A stretch of DNA of 20,576 nt from Bacteroidales bacterium (GTDB taxonomy: Bacteria > Bacteroidota > Bacteroidia > Bacteroidales > Muribaculaceae): positions 1 through 20,576 of the forward strand of contig CAAGGJ010000138.1 of assembly GCA_900769345.1 (NCBI GenBank). Reading direction: 5' to 3'. A program made the position numbers and the translations under genes. Positions 7,188 through 14,333 of the stretch are shown one piece after another. Below the pieces are notes generated by a model. That model was not told the origin of the DNA and did not search any database. It saw only the letters and a program-made list of their open reading frames with translations. The stretch's first letter is position 1, and every line of letters begins with the position of its first letter.

Positions 7188-8309
7188 ATGAAACTATTTG
7201 ATGTATATCCACTGTTCGATGTGGAAATAGTGAAAGGCGTGGGTTGCCATACCTACGACAGCGAAGGCACCGAGTATCTCGACCTTTACGGCGGACATGC
7301 CGTGATATCGGTAGGGCACTCGCATCCTCACTATGTGCAGGCTCTCAAGCATCAAGCCGAAAATCTGGTGTTCTACAGCAACTCGGTAATCAATAGCCTG
7401 CAGCAACGCCTTGCCTACTTGCTTGGCAAAGCCTGTGGATACGACGATTATCAGCTGTTCCTCATCAATTCGGGCGCCGAGGCTAACGAAAATGCGCTTA
7501 AATTGGCATCGTTCTACAACGGACGCCGCCGTGTGATAGCTTTCAACAAGGCATTCCACGGACGCACTTCGCTTGCCGTAGAGGCTACAAACAATCCAAA
7601 GATAGTGGCTCCGGTCAACGATAACGGTCATGTAACCTTCCTGCCGCTCAACGACCTCGAAGCAGTGCGCCGCGAATTGGCGGCCGATGATGTGTGTGCA
7701 GTGATAGTGGAAGGCATACAAGGCGTGGGGGGTGTGCAGATACCCGGCGACGATTTCCTCAAAGGCTTGCGCGAAGAGTGCGACAAGCACAACACTGTGC
7801 TCATACTCGATGAGATACAGAGCGGCTACGGCCGTTCGGGCAAATTCTTCGCTCACCAGCATTCAGACATTCGCCCCGACATGATTACTATGGCTAAAGG
7901 CATTGCCAACGGCTATCCATTTGGCGGAGTGCTCATCAGTCCAAAGTTTAAGCCTGTATATGGTCAGCTCGGCACCACATTCGGCGGAAATCACCTCGGT
8001 TGTGCTGCAGCAATAGCTGTTCTTGAGATTTTCGAGAAGGAAAACCTTGTGCAGAATGCTGCCGAAGTGGGCGAGTATCTGATAGCCGAACTCAAAAAAT
8101 TGCCGCAAATCAAGGAAGTGCGCGGCCGCGGTTTGATGATAGGCCTCGAGTTTGAAGAACCAGTGAAGGAATTGCGTCTGCGATTGCTCAAAGAGCAACA
8201 TGTGTTTACCGGCGCATCGGGCACAAATGTGCTGCGCCTGCTTCCGCCATTGGTGCTCACCAAGGCCGATGCCGACGAGTTTATCACCCGCCTCAAGCGA
8301 GTGCTGTAA
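7188..8309 (+). CDS. argD: Acetylornithine/succinylornithine aminotransferase ArgD
   Basis: This 373-residue class III PLP-dependent aminotransferase makes N-acylornithine from the ArgC product with glutamate as amino donor. Visible motifs are NSGAEANENALKLA (phosphate/PLP binding), FHGRTSLA, the LILDEIQSGYGRSGKF strand with the PLP-contacting Asp, and TMAKGIANGYPFGG with the Schiff-base Lys237. The C-terminal TNVLRLLPPLVL segment is also typical of the family. The start at ATG 7188 gives MKLFDVYPLFDVEIVKG, which matches the family; the frame is open upstream into argC, but those codons do not look coding. It lies 47 bases after argC and ends the arginine run; a hairpin follows. Confidence 0.93.
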   Translation: MKLFDVYPLFDVEIVKGVGCHTYDSEGTEYLDLYGGHAVISVGHSHPHYVQALKHQAENLVFYSNSVINSLQQRLAYLLGKACGYDDYQLFLINSGAEANENALKLASFYNGRRRVIAFNKAFHGRTSLAVEATNNPKIVAPVNDNGHVTFLPLNDLEAVRRELAADDVCAVIVEGIQGVGGVQIPGDDFLKGLREECDKHNTVLILDEIQSGYGRSGKFFAHQHSDIRPDMITMAKGIANGYPFGGVLISPKFKPVYGQLGTTFGGNHLGCAAAIAVLEIFEKENLVQNAAEVGEYLIAELKKLPQIKEVRGRGLMIGLEFEEPVKELRLRLLKEQHVFTGASGTNVLRLLPPLVLTKADADEFITRLKRVL

Positions 8310-8339
8310 TCGCCAATCGCAAAATCATATAACTCCAAG

Positions 8340-8367
8340 TCCCGACCCAGCGGTCGGGATTTGTTGT
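8340..8367 (+). terminator. Likely terminator after argD
   Basis: A perfect 8-bp stem TCCCGACC/GGTCGGGA with loop CAGC is followed by a weak T-rich run, TTTGTTGT. It separates the arginine operon from the proC promoter 48 bases on. Confidence 0.75.
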
Positions 8368-8415
8368 ATCTGCGAAAAAAAGCGCGGCATAGAGTCGAAA
8401 GCCGCGAAAAATTGC

Positions 8416-8423
8416 TATATTTG
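8416..8423 (+). promoter_or_regulatory. Bacteroidales -7 promoter box (TATATTTG) for proC-ssb
   Basis: TATATTTG fits TAnnTTTG and lies 42 bases before the proC ATG. The 18 bases 8406-8423 are nearly identical to the acyltransferase promoter (2374-2391). It follows the argD hairpin, so proC is probably transcribed independently. Confidence 0.65.
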
Positions 8424-8465
8424 TTAAATGAAATACGGAACTGATAAAGAATAGAGGAAGAAAAT

Positions 8466-9251
8466 ATGAAAATAGGAATAATAGGAGCCGGCAATATGGG
8501 CGGCTCGATAGCTGTGGGACTGGCATCGAAAGGAAAGGCTGCCGATTTGGTGCTCTGCGATGTGAATGAGAATACTTTGGCATCATATAAGGCTCAATAT
8601 CCGGCCATGACGGTGAGCACCGACAATGCTGCAGCCGTGGATGACACCGATGTAATAATAGTGGTGGTGAAGCCGTGGCTCATAGATGCGGTGATGACTC
8701 CGCTTGTGCCAAGAATCGATTTTAAACGCCAAATACTGATATCGGTGGTGGCAGGAGTATCGCTCGACCACTTAGCTTCGTATGCCGGAGCCGATGCCGA
8801 GCAGTCTGCGCTGTTCCGTATGATTCCTAACCTTGCCATAGCGCAAGGCGAGAGCATGACATTCTTGGCTCAACGCGGCGCAAGTGCGGCGCAAGTGGCA
8901 GCGGTGAGCCAACTGTTTGGCACGGTGGGCGATGTGATGTTGATAGAGGAGCGCCAGATGGGCGCATGCACGGCACTCTCGTCGTGCGGCATAGCCTATG
9001 TGATGCGCTACATACGCGCGGCTACCGAAGGAGGCGTGGAACTGGGACTTTATCCCGACCAAGCACGGCGCATTATGCTACAGACTATGGCGGGTGCCGT
9101 GGCTCTGCTCAATGCCACCGGTCATCATCCCGAAGAGGAAATCGACCGCGTAACCACTCCCGGCGGCATCACCATCAAGGGCTTGAATGCTATGGAAGCC
9201 AATGGATTTACCAACGCCGTGATAGCTGGTATAAAGGCCTCGAACAAGTGA
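8466..9251 (+). CDS. proC: Pyrroline-5-carboxylate reductase ProC
   Basis: The 261-residue NAD(P)H-dependent enzyme reduces 1-pyrroline-5-carboxylate to proline in the cytosol. The N-terminal Rossmann motif is GIIGAGNMGGSIA. VKPWLIDAVM lies in the cofactor domain, and the C-terminal dimerisation domain has the family signature, ending in HPEEEIDRVTTPGGITIKGL. The length is normal. It is adjacent to the arginine genes but behind a hairpin and a promoter box of its own. ssb starts 43 bases after its stop with no promoter visible between, so proC-ssb is a likely bicistronic unit. Confidence 0.95.
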   Translation: MKIGIIGAGNMGGSIAVGLASKGKAADLVLCDVNENTLASYKAQYPAMTVSTDNAAAVDDTDVIIVVVKPWLIDAVMTPLVPRIDFKRQILISVVAGVSLDHLASYAGADAEQSALFRMIPNLAIAQGESMTFLAQRGASAAQVAAVSQLFGTVGDVMLIEERQMGACTALSSCGIAYVMRYIRAATEGGVELGLYPDQARRIMLQTMAGAVALLNATGHHPEEEIDRVTTPGGITIKGLNAMEANGFTNAVIAGIKASNK

Positions 9252-9294
9252 TAGAAAAAACACCAATCATTAACCGATATAAACCTATAGAGAT

Positions 9295-9645
9295 ATGTCA
9301 GTAAACAAGGTGATATTATTAGGGAATGTGGGTAAGGACCCCGAAGTGCGCTATCCGCAGCAAGGACAGGCTGTGGCACAGTTCTCCCTGGCTACCACTG
9401 AGCGTGGCTATACCAATGCCAGCGGCGTGCAAGTGCCCGAACGCACCGAGTGGCACAATATAGTGGCTTGGGGACGCAATGCCGAGATAGTGGAACGCTA
9501 TGTGAAGAAGGGCACGCAACTATATATCGAAGGCAAACTTCGCACCCGTATGTGGGAAGACCGTAACCAGATAAAGCACTATGTGACAGAGGTGTATGTG
9601 GATGCTCTCGAGTTGCTCGGCCGCCGTGGCGAGGGTAATGCGTAA
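9295..9645 (+). CDS. ssb: Short single-stranded DNA-binding protein lacking the acidic tip
   Basis: The 116-residue protein is an OB-fold SSB: MSVNKVILLGNVGKDPEVRY at the start, FSLATTERG, then EWHNIVAWGRNAEIVERYVKKGTQLYIEGKL, the classic core. The core runs almost to the end and stops with RRGEGNA. The flexible linker and the acidic tip (usually ending DDxPF), which recruits partner proteins in bacterial SSBs, are both absent. The sequence after the stop holds no tip in any frame, so it does not look like a simple frameshift. It may be a secondary SSB paralogue, with a full-length SSB elsewhere. It is cotranscribed with proC. Confidence 0.93.
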   Translation: MSVNKVILLGNVGKDPEVRYPQQGQAVAQFSLATTERGYTNASGVQVPERTEWHNIVAWGRNAEIVERYVKKGTQLYIEGKLRTRMWEDRNQIKHYVTEVYVDALELLGRRGEGNA

Positions 9646-9721
9646 GTCAAAAAAACTACACTTACTTGCATAAATTGCATATAAAAGCCAAAAATGTGCA
9701 ATAGAGTAGAGATAAAATGCT

Positions 9722-9729
9722 TATCTTTG
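9722..9729 (+). promoter_or_regulatory. Bacteroidales -7 promoter box (TATCTTTG) for the acyl-CoA ligase
   Basis: TATCTTTG followed by CA is a textbook match to TAnnTTTG. It lies 112 bases before the preferred ATG (9842), giving a 5' leader of about 105 bases in which no strong structure was noticed. It makes the ligase independent of ssb. Confidence 0.65.
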
Positions 9730-9841
9730 CACAAACAGAATTGCAATGTGCGCTATGTGAATGGAATAATGTGGCGCAAGAGCGAGAGTGACACCGTGCT
9801 TAAAGCACAAAAAACAAAACAATCAATATACTTCGTATCGT

Positions 9842-11497
9842 ATGAAGGAAAATATTATAGACATCTATCAGAGATCGTTTGTGGAGAATGCCGAATTGCC
9901 GGCCTTGACCGATTACGGCCAGAACAACACGATTACCTATTTCGAGTTTGCAAAGCGCATAGCACGTATGCATGCGGTGTTTAGAGAACTTGGCATAGAG
10001 AAAGGCGACAAAATAGCGTTGATAGGCAAGAACACGAGCAACTGGGTTACCGTGTTTATCTCCACCATGACCTATGGCGCCACCATAGTGCCCATCTTGC
10101 AAGAGTTTAATCCTCTCGATGTGCAACATATAGTGAATCACTCCGAGGCGAAGATATTGTTTGCCACCAAAGCTATTTGGGATACTATCGAATTTGATGC
10201 CTTGCTCAATATCAGAGCGGTGATATCGGTCGACACCCACGAAGTGTTTGCCGAGAAGGAAGGCGAAAAGGTGAGCCAAGTGATGGCGAGTGCCGATAGT
10301 TTGTTTGAGAAGGCTTATCCGGCAGGATATAGCAAGGATGATATCAAATATGAGCACGTCGATGACGACAGTGTGGTGATACTCAACTACACATCGGGCA
10401 CCACCGGTTATAGCAAGGGCGTGATGATTACTTGCGCCAATATCACCGGCAATGCTGTGTATGGCATAGCATCGCGTTTGCATTATCGCGGCACCAGCAA
10501 TCTGTCGTTCTTGCCATTGGCACACGCCTATGGATGTGCATTCGACCTTTTGGTGCCACTTTGCGTGGGCACACACATCAATCTGCTCGGCCGCATACCA
10601 TCGCCCAAGATATTGGTAAAGGCAATGCAAGAAGTGAAGCCGCACCTTGTGGTGTCGGTGCCATTGGTGCTCGAGAAGGTGTATCGCAAGCAGATAGTGC
10701 CACTTATCAGCAAGGGCATGATGCGCTGGGCTCTGAATATTCCATATCTCGACACAAAAATCTATGATCAGATACGCAAGAAACTCATCGAATCGTTCGG
10801 CGGTGAGTTTGAAGAACTTATAATAGGAGGAGCGCCGCTCAATCCTGAGGTAGAAGACTTCTTGATGAAGATAAAATTCCCATTTACCGTGGGTTATGGT
10901 ATGACCGAGTGTGCACCGCTCATCAGTCACACCCCGTGGCGTGAATTTGTGCCCCATTCGGCAGGGCGCGTGCTACCGGGCTTGATGGAATGTAAGATTT
11001 TGAGCGACGATCCCGAAAATATTCCGGGCGAGATATGCGTACGCGGCACCAATGTGATGAAGGGCTACTATAAGAACACCGAAGCTACCGATAAGGTGCT
11101 CTACGACGATGGTTGGTTACACACAGGCGATATGGGTACGCTTAACCCTGATGGCACATTATTTATAAAGGGTCGCTGCAAGACCATGCTCCTCGGTGCT
11201 AATGGCCAGAATATCTACCCCGAAGAGATAGAGGCTAAGCTTAATAATATGGTGTATGTGAGCGAGAGCCTCGTGGTGGAACGCAACGGCAAGTTCGTGG
11301 CGCTTGTATATCCCGATATGGAGGTTATGGACAAACTCGGCACCTCACGCGACCAACTTCCTGAAATTATGGAGCAAATCCGCAAGGAAGTGAACAAGAT
11401 AGTGGCGCCGTATGAGCAAATATCGAAGACAGAGATACAGCCTTGCGAGTTCGAAAAGACCCCGAAACGCAGTATCAAACGCTTCCTCTATAAGTGA
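9842..11497 (+). CDS. AMP-forming long-chain fatty acid--CoA ligase family protein
   Basis: The 551-residue protein belongs to the ANL adenylating superfamily and activates a carboxylic acid, most likely a fatty acid, to acyl-AMP and then acyl-CoA. Motifs in order: YTSGTTGYSKG (phosphate loop, Tyr183-Gly193), GYGMTECAP (from Gly351), GWLHTGDMG, the hinge IKGRCKTMLLGANGQNIYPEEIE, and the C-terminal KTPKRSIKRFLYK, which supplies the catalytic Lys. The chain length preference is not visible; a role in recycling or importing fatty acids is inferred. ATG 9842 (MKENIIDIYQRSF) fits the family; GTG 9788 would add 18 residues with no similarity. It is a single-gene unit with a promoter box before and hairpins after. 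Confidence 0.9.
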   Translation: MKENIIDIYQRSFVENAELPALTDYGQNNTITYFEFAKRIARMHAVFRELGIEKGDKIALIGKNTSNWVTVFISTMTYGATIVPILQEFNPLDVQHIVNHSEAKILFATKAIWDTIEFDALLNIRAVISVDTHEVFAEKEGEKVSQVMASADSLFEKAYPAGYSKDDIKYEHVDDDSVVILNYTSGTTGYSKGVMITCANITGNAVYGIASRLHYRGTSNLSFLPLAHAYGCAFDLLVPLCVGTHINLLGRIPSPKILVKAMQEVKPHLVVSVPLVLEKVYRKQIVPLISKGMMRWALNIPYLDTKIYDQIRKKLIESFGGEFEELIIGGAPLNPEVEDFLMKIKFPFTVGYGMTECAPLISHTPWREFVPHSAGRVLPGLMECKILSDDPENIPGEICVRGTNVMKGYYKNTEATDKVLYDDGWLHTGDMGTLNPDGTLFIKGRCKTMLLGANGQNIYPEEIEAKLNNMVYVSESLVVERNGKFVALVYPDMEVMDKLGTSRDQLPEIMEQIRKEVNKIVAPYEQISKTEIQPCEFEKTPKRSIKRFLYK

Positions 11498-11505
11498 TAA
11501 TTTAA

Positions 11506-11570
11506 GCCTCAACGAGAGGCAAAATATAGCCGACCGAGCAGCAAAATCGAAAATTGTTGCTCGGTCGTAA
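11506..11570 (+). terminator. Tandem hairpins ending the acyl-CoA ligase transcript
   Basis: The first hairpin, GCCTC-aacga-GAGGC, is at 11506-11520. The second has a perfect 10-bp stem, CGACCGAGCA (11531-11540) with TGCTCGGTCG (11558-11567), extendable by CAA/TTG, followed by TAATTATTAT. The U-run is weak but the stem is strong. Confidence 0.7.
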
Positions 11571-11733
11571 TTATTATAACATTTATTAACAATAGGCGAA
11601 ATTAACCATGTCTATGCTGATTATCAGTGTATTAAGGCGTAATAAGAAGCGATAATTTCTACGATGAAGAAGAAATTTTCTGAATGAATGTAAAAAAAAC
11701 TAAGAAAATTGCTTGTAGATGAAAAATTTGTTA

Positions 11734-11741
11734 TAAATTTG
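11734..11741 (+). promoter_or_regulatory. Bacteroidales -7 promoter box (TAAATTTG) for the small lipoprotein
   Basis: TAAATTTG followed by CA fits TAnnTTTG. A possible -33 element, CTTG at 11712-11715, lies 18 bp upstream. The start codon is 53 bases downstream. The rest of the 11571-11733 stretch is AT-rich and shows nothing else. Confidence 0.65.
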
Positions 11742-11794
11742 CATCGTTTTTGAAGCATAACAATATTGTTTTATTATTTTAATTTTTTACGAAA

Positions 11795-11980
11795 ATGAAA
11801 AAGTTAGTTTTATTACTTGCTGTTGTATTCAGCGCATCATTGTTCTCTTGCGGTAACGCAGAAAAGGCAGAAACTACTGATTCTGTAGATGCTGACACTA
11901 CTGCTGTTGAAGTAGCTGCTGACACTACTGCTGCTGACACTGCTGCTGCTACTGACACTGTAGCTGCTGAAGTTAAGTAA
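11795..11980 (+). CDS. Small Ala/Thr/Asp-rich lipoprotein of unknown function
   Basis: The 61-residue protein has a clear lipoprotein signal peptide: MKK, a hydrophobic stretch, then SLFSC with the lipidated Cys at position 19. The mature part of about 43 residues is low-complexity and acidic, built of repeats such as ADTTAADTAAATDTVAAE, with Lys only at position 23 and at the very end. At the DNA level GCTGACACTACTGCTG occurs twice (11891-11906 and 11918-11933), which points to slippage-type expansion. It is probably anchored in a membrane by its acyl chains, possibly surface-exposed, with an unstructured tail. It has its own promoter box and a very strong terminator, typical of a well-expressed single gene. 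No family is recognised. The reverse strand also reads through here, but the signal peptide and the promoter support this strand. Confidence 0.8.
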   Translation: MKKLVLLLAVVFSASLFSCGNAEKAETTDSVDADTTAVEVAADTTAADTAAATDTVAAEVK

Positions 11981-12005
11981 GATACGACAACAACTAAGAG
12001 TTTGG

Positions 12006-12040
12006 AGCTGTTTTCCTGGATAGGAGAGCAGCTTTTTTTT
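12006..12040 (+). terminator. Strong Rho-independent terminator after the small lipoprotein gene
   Basis: A 12-bp stem, AGCTGTTTTCCT with AGGAGAGCAGCT and two G-U pairs, has loop GGAT and is followed by eight T's. It lies 25 bases after the stop codon. Confidence 0.93.
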
Positions 12041-12044
12041 GTGT

Positions 12045-12072
12045 GCATATGCCAGGCGTAAGACCAGTCAGG
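12045..12072 (+). repeat. Left copy of an imperfect repeat flanking the AlbA_2 gene region
   Basis: GCATATGC, CAGG and AGACC occur here in order within 21 bases. The same blocks occur at 14136-14157, about 2.09 kb to the right, with slightly different spacing. The rest of the gap up to 12296 is AT-rich; a TACCTTTA at 12221-12228 is only a weak -7 box, and no other feature was seen. Confidence 0.3.
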
Positions 12073-12296
12073 TATGGAAGGATAAATTTGGAACTAAATA
12101 ATATTATCGCATTTTGTATTGATAATCGCAAATGTCGCGAATAAGGAGGTTATATTTTTTGATAGATGTTGGATTATTTCGTTATAAAATGGTAACTTTA
12201 CAAAAATGTATTTTGGTACTTACCTTTATCAGTTGTGCCTAGTAAAGATAGGAAAAATTACATAATCGATAAAAGATTTTGAAAACCGTATGCCGT

Positions 12297-13958
12297 ATGA
12301 CAGAATTTGAATTACAACAATATCTGCTTTCTAAATACCCAGAGGAGAACGAAAGTTGTGAATGGAAAGAGTTTAAGAATTTGAAGAATGACTTCAGTGG
12401 CAAAGAGAAGGACGATGTCATTTCGTATGTGTCCGCTTTGTCTAATATGGAAGGTGGACAATTGGTCATCGGGGTTGTTGACAAAACTTTAGAGATCGTA
12501 GGCACCAACGCATATAACTATGATTTGCAAAAAGCTAGACTTAGGTTGACTGAGCTATGTGCAAATTTGCCATCTGAAGGCCTACATATAGAAGAGTTTG
12601 TAACCAGTGATTCCGGTAAGGTTGTTTGGGTTATTCATATCCCCAAACACATGAAGCGCCGTCCTGTATATGCACACAGTAGAGCGTGGCAGAGATTGGA
12701 CGATTCACTTGTTGAAATTACTGATTCTCGTCTAAATGCTATTCTTGACGAGCAAGATGTGTTGTATGATTGGAGTGCACAACTTATTGAGGATGCTACG
12801 ATAGATGATCTTGATGCAGATGCTATTAAACTCGCTCGTGAGGGCTATAAACAGCGTTATCCAAAGTATGCAAGTGACTGTGACTTATGGAGCGACAGGA
12901 CATTTCTCGATAAGGCAGGTCTTACAATTGATGGAAGAATCACTAATACTACATTGCTGCTTGTAGGTAGAGAAGAAAAAGCTCATAAATTGAAACATAT
13001 TGCTCAGATTGTTTGGAAATGCTTTCAAGATGGTCAGACATTTGGGGATATATATTCTATACCATTTATTCGTACAACAAGTGAATTGCTTAATAGAATA
13101 AGAAATTATCGTTTCAAAATTTATCCTAAAAATTCACTAATCCCGGCTGAAGTGTGGAAGTATGATACAGAGAGCATTCTCGAAGGTCTTCATAATGCAA
13201 TTGCCCATCAAAAGTATGAAAGTGGTTCAAGAATAATTGTGACTGAAGATAAAGATAAATTAACATTCAGGAATGACGGATGCTTCTTCGAAGGAAATTA
13301 TAGTCAATATATAACAGGAGAGAAAACTCCCAAAAACTACAGAAATCCGGCATTAGTCAAAGCAATGGTTAATATAAAGATGATTGATACTCAAGGATAT
13401 GGTATACACAAAATGTTTGTGAGTCAGAAATCCCGATTTCTCCCTATGCCGGATTATAATAAGTCAACAGAGAACGAGGTGATATTGACATTGCCGGGTG
13501 CTATTATTGATGAGAACTATAGTCTATTGCTGTTGGAAAACAGAAATCTGTCGCTTACGGATGCCGTACTTTTGGATGCCGTACAAAAAGGCAAGCATAT
13601 TCCCAATGATGCTATTGTAATGCTTAGAAGGAGGAAGCTGGTAGAAGGTCGCTTGCCACATCTATACATTGCAAAAGATATTGCTCAGGTTACAGATCAA
13701 AAGATTGAATATACAAAGCACAAAGGATTGGATGATAAAAAGTGTGAGGCGTTGTTGCTAGACTCTTTGAAAGATCATGGCACTTTGACTAAATCTGAAA
13801 TAGTACGACTGCTATGGGATGTGTTGCCGGATCAGATGGATGAGATACAACGAAAATATAAGATAGATAACCTTTTACGTAAACTAAGGGAAAAGGGGAA
13901 GATTAGAAATACTACGATTGGGGGAAATAAATCAACTTGGGCGCTTGTAAATGAATGA
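12297..13958 (+). CDS. AlbA_2 (Schlafen-like) DNA-binding and GHKL-ATPase-like protein
   Basis: The 553-residue protein has three parts. Residues ~12-140 form an AlbA_2/Schlafen-type domain (ESCEWKEFKN, DVISYVSALSNMEGGQLVIGV, RPVYAHSRAWQR). Residues ~255-395 resemble the HATPase_c_4 domain of RecG-like regulators: ESILEGLHNAIAHQKY as N-box with Glu, Asn and His, then RNDG, and a GYGIHKMF glycine segment. The last ~80 residues look like a winged helix. Such proteins are common in Bacteroidetes; roles proposed include transcription control and stress or phage defence, none proven for this one. The gene is visibly AT-richer, with A/T third positions, than argG or RNase R beside it, and it is flanked by long gaps and repeats, suggesting lateral acquisition. 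ATG 12297 is preferred over TTG 12279. The stop codon lies inside an inverted repeat. Confidence 0.85.
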   Translation: MTEFELQQYLLSKYPEENESCEWKEFKNLKNDFSGKEKDDVISYVSALSNMEGGQLVIGVVDKTLEIVGTNAYNYDLQKARLRLTELCANLPSEGLHIEEFVTSDSGKVVWVIHIPKHMKRRPVYAHSRAWQRLDDSLVEITDSRLNAILDEQDVLYDWSAQLIEDATIDDLDADAIKLAREGYKQRYPKYASDCDLWSDRTFLDKAGLTIDGRITNTTLLLVGREEKAHKLKHIAQIVWKCFQDGQTFGDIYSIPFIRTTSELLNRIRNYRFKIYPKNSLIPAEVWKYDTESILEGLHNAIAHQKYESGSRIIVTEDKDKLTFRNDGCFFEGNYSQYITGEKTPKNYRNPALVKAMVNIKMIDTQGYGIHKMFVSQKSRFLPMPDYNKSTENEVILTLPGAIIDENYSLLLLENRNLSLTDAVLLDAVQKGKHIPNDAIVMLRRRKLVEGRLPHLYIAKDIAQVTDQKIEYTKHKGLDDKKCEALLLDSLKDHGTLTKSEIVRLLWDVLPDQMDEIQRKYKIDNLLRKLREKGKIRNTTIGGNKSTWALVNE

Positions 13959-13971
13959 AAATTACAAGCGC
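13941..13971 (+). repeat. 10-bp inverted repeat over the AlbA_2 stop codon
   Basis: GCGCTTGTAA (13941-13950) pairs with TTACAAGCGC (13962-13971) around an 11-base loop that contains the TGA stop. The bases after it are not T-rich, so this is at best a weak terminator. A further copy of the right arm lies at 14081-14092. Confidence 0.75.
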
Positions 13972-14080
13972 TAACCGGGTACTTGGCGTGTAAATTGTAG
14001 AAGTTGTTGTAGGTAATGTTTTTATAAGTTGCTGATTATTAGTTTTATAGTTTTTAATACTTCTCGGTAGTGGCTTTAAA

Positions 14081-14094
14081 ATTTACAAGCGCTT
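14081..14094 (+). repeat. Third copy of the TTACAAGCGC motif
   Basis: ATTTACAAGCGC (14081-14092) is the exact reverse complement of 13941-13952 (12 bases), and TTACAAGCGCT repeats 13962-13972. The copy continues to AAGCGCTT, itself a palindrome. The motif could be an operator or a recombination-related site; this is inference. Confidence 0.65.
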
Positions 14095-14134
14095 ATGTTA
14101 ATATTTGATGGAGTTACTTGCAATATGCTTTTTG

Positions 14135-14175
14135 CGCATATGCGTGCAGGTCAGACCGGGGCGGACGGTTCTGAC
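14135..14175 (+). repeat. Palindrome and hairpin; right copy of the flanking repeat
   Basis: CGCATATGCG (14135-14144) is a perfect palindrome. Next, GTCAGACCG (14150-14158) pairs with CGG-T-TCTGAC (14166-14175) with one bulged T. The GCATATGC-CAGG-AGACC blocks match those at 12045-12065. No gene was found between 13959 and 14333; apart from these repeats and the promoter box it shows only AT-rich sequence. Confidence 0.5.
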
Positions 14176-14273
14176 GACTTGTGTCTTGTGGAAAATAGGG
14201 CGATAGTATGATTAAATATGCCTAAAAAATAGTCAAAACACAAAAAATAGTAGAATAATTGAACTTTAGATAT

Positions 14274-14281
14274 TATTTTTG
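14274..14281 (+). promoter_or_regulatory. Bacteroidales -7 promoter box (TATTTTTG) for RNase R
   Basis: TATTTTTG fits TAnnTTTG and lies 52 bases before the ATG. Just after the inferred start of the RNA, GUGAGG (14294-14299) can pair with CCUCGC (14305-14310), with one G-U pair, to make a small 5' hairpin. Confidence 0.6.
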
Positions 14282-14333
14282 TAATAAGCATAAGTGAGGG
14301 GGTGCCTCGCTATAACCTTAAAGTGGAAAAAAT

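Noticed and set aside
9694..9984. Forward open frame of 96 codons across the start of the acyl-CoA ligase
   Set aside because: It overlaps the promoter box and the ligase N-terminus in another frame, and its sequence has no recognisable features.
11779..12048. Reverse-strand open frame of 89 codons opposite the small lipoprotein
   Set aside because: It runs through the terminator hairpin and is a mirror of the low-complexity codons; the forward frame has a clean lipoprotein signal, promoter box and terminator.
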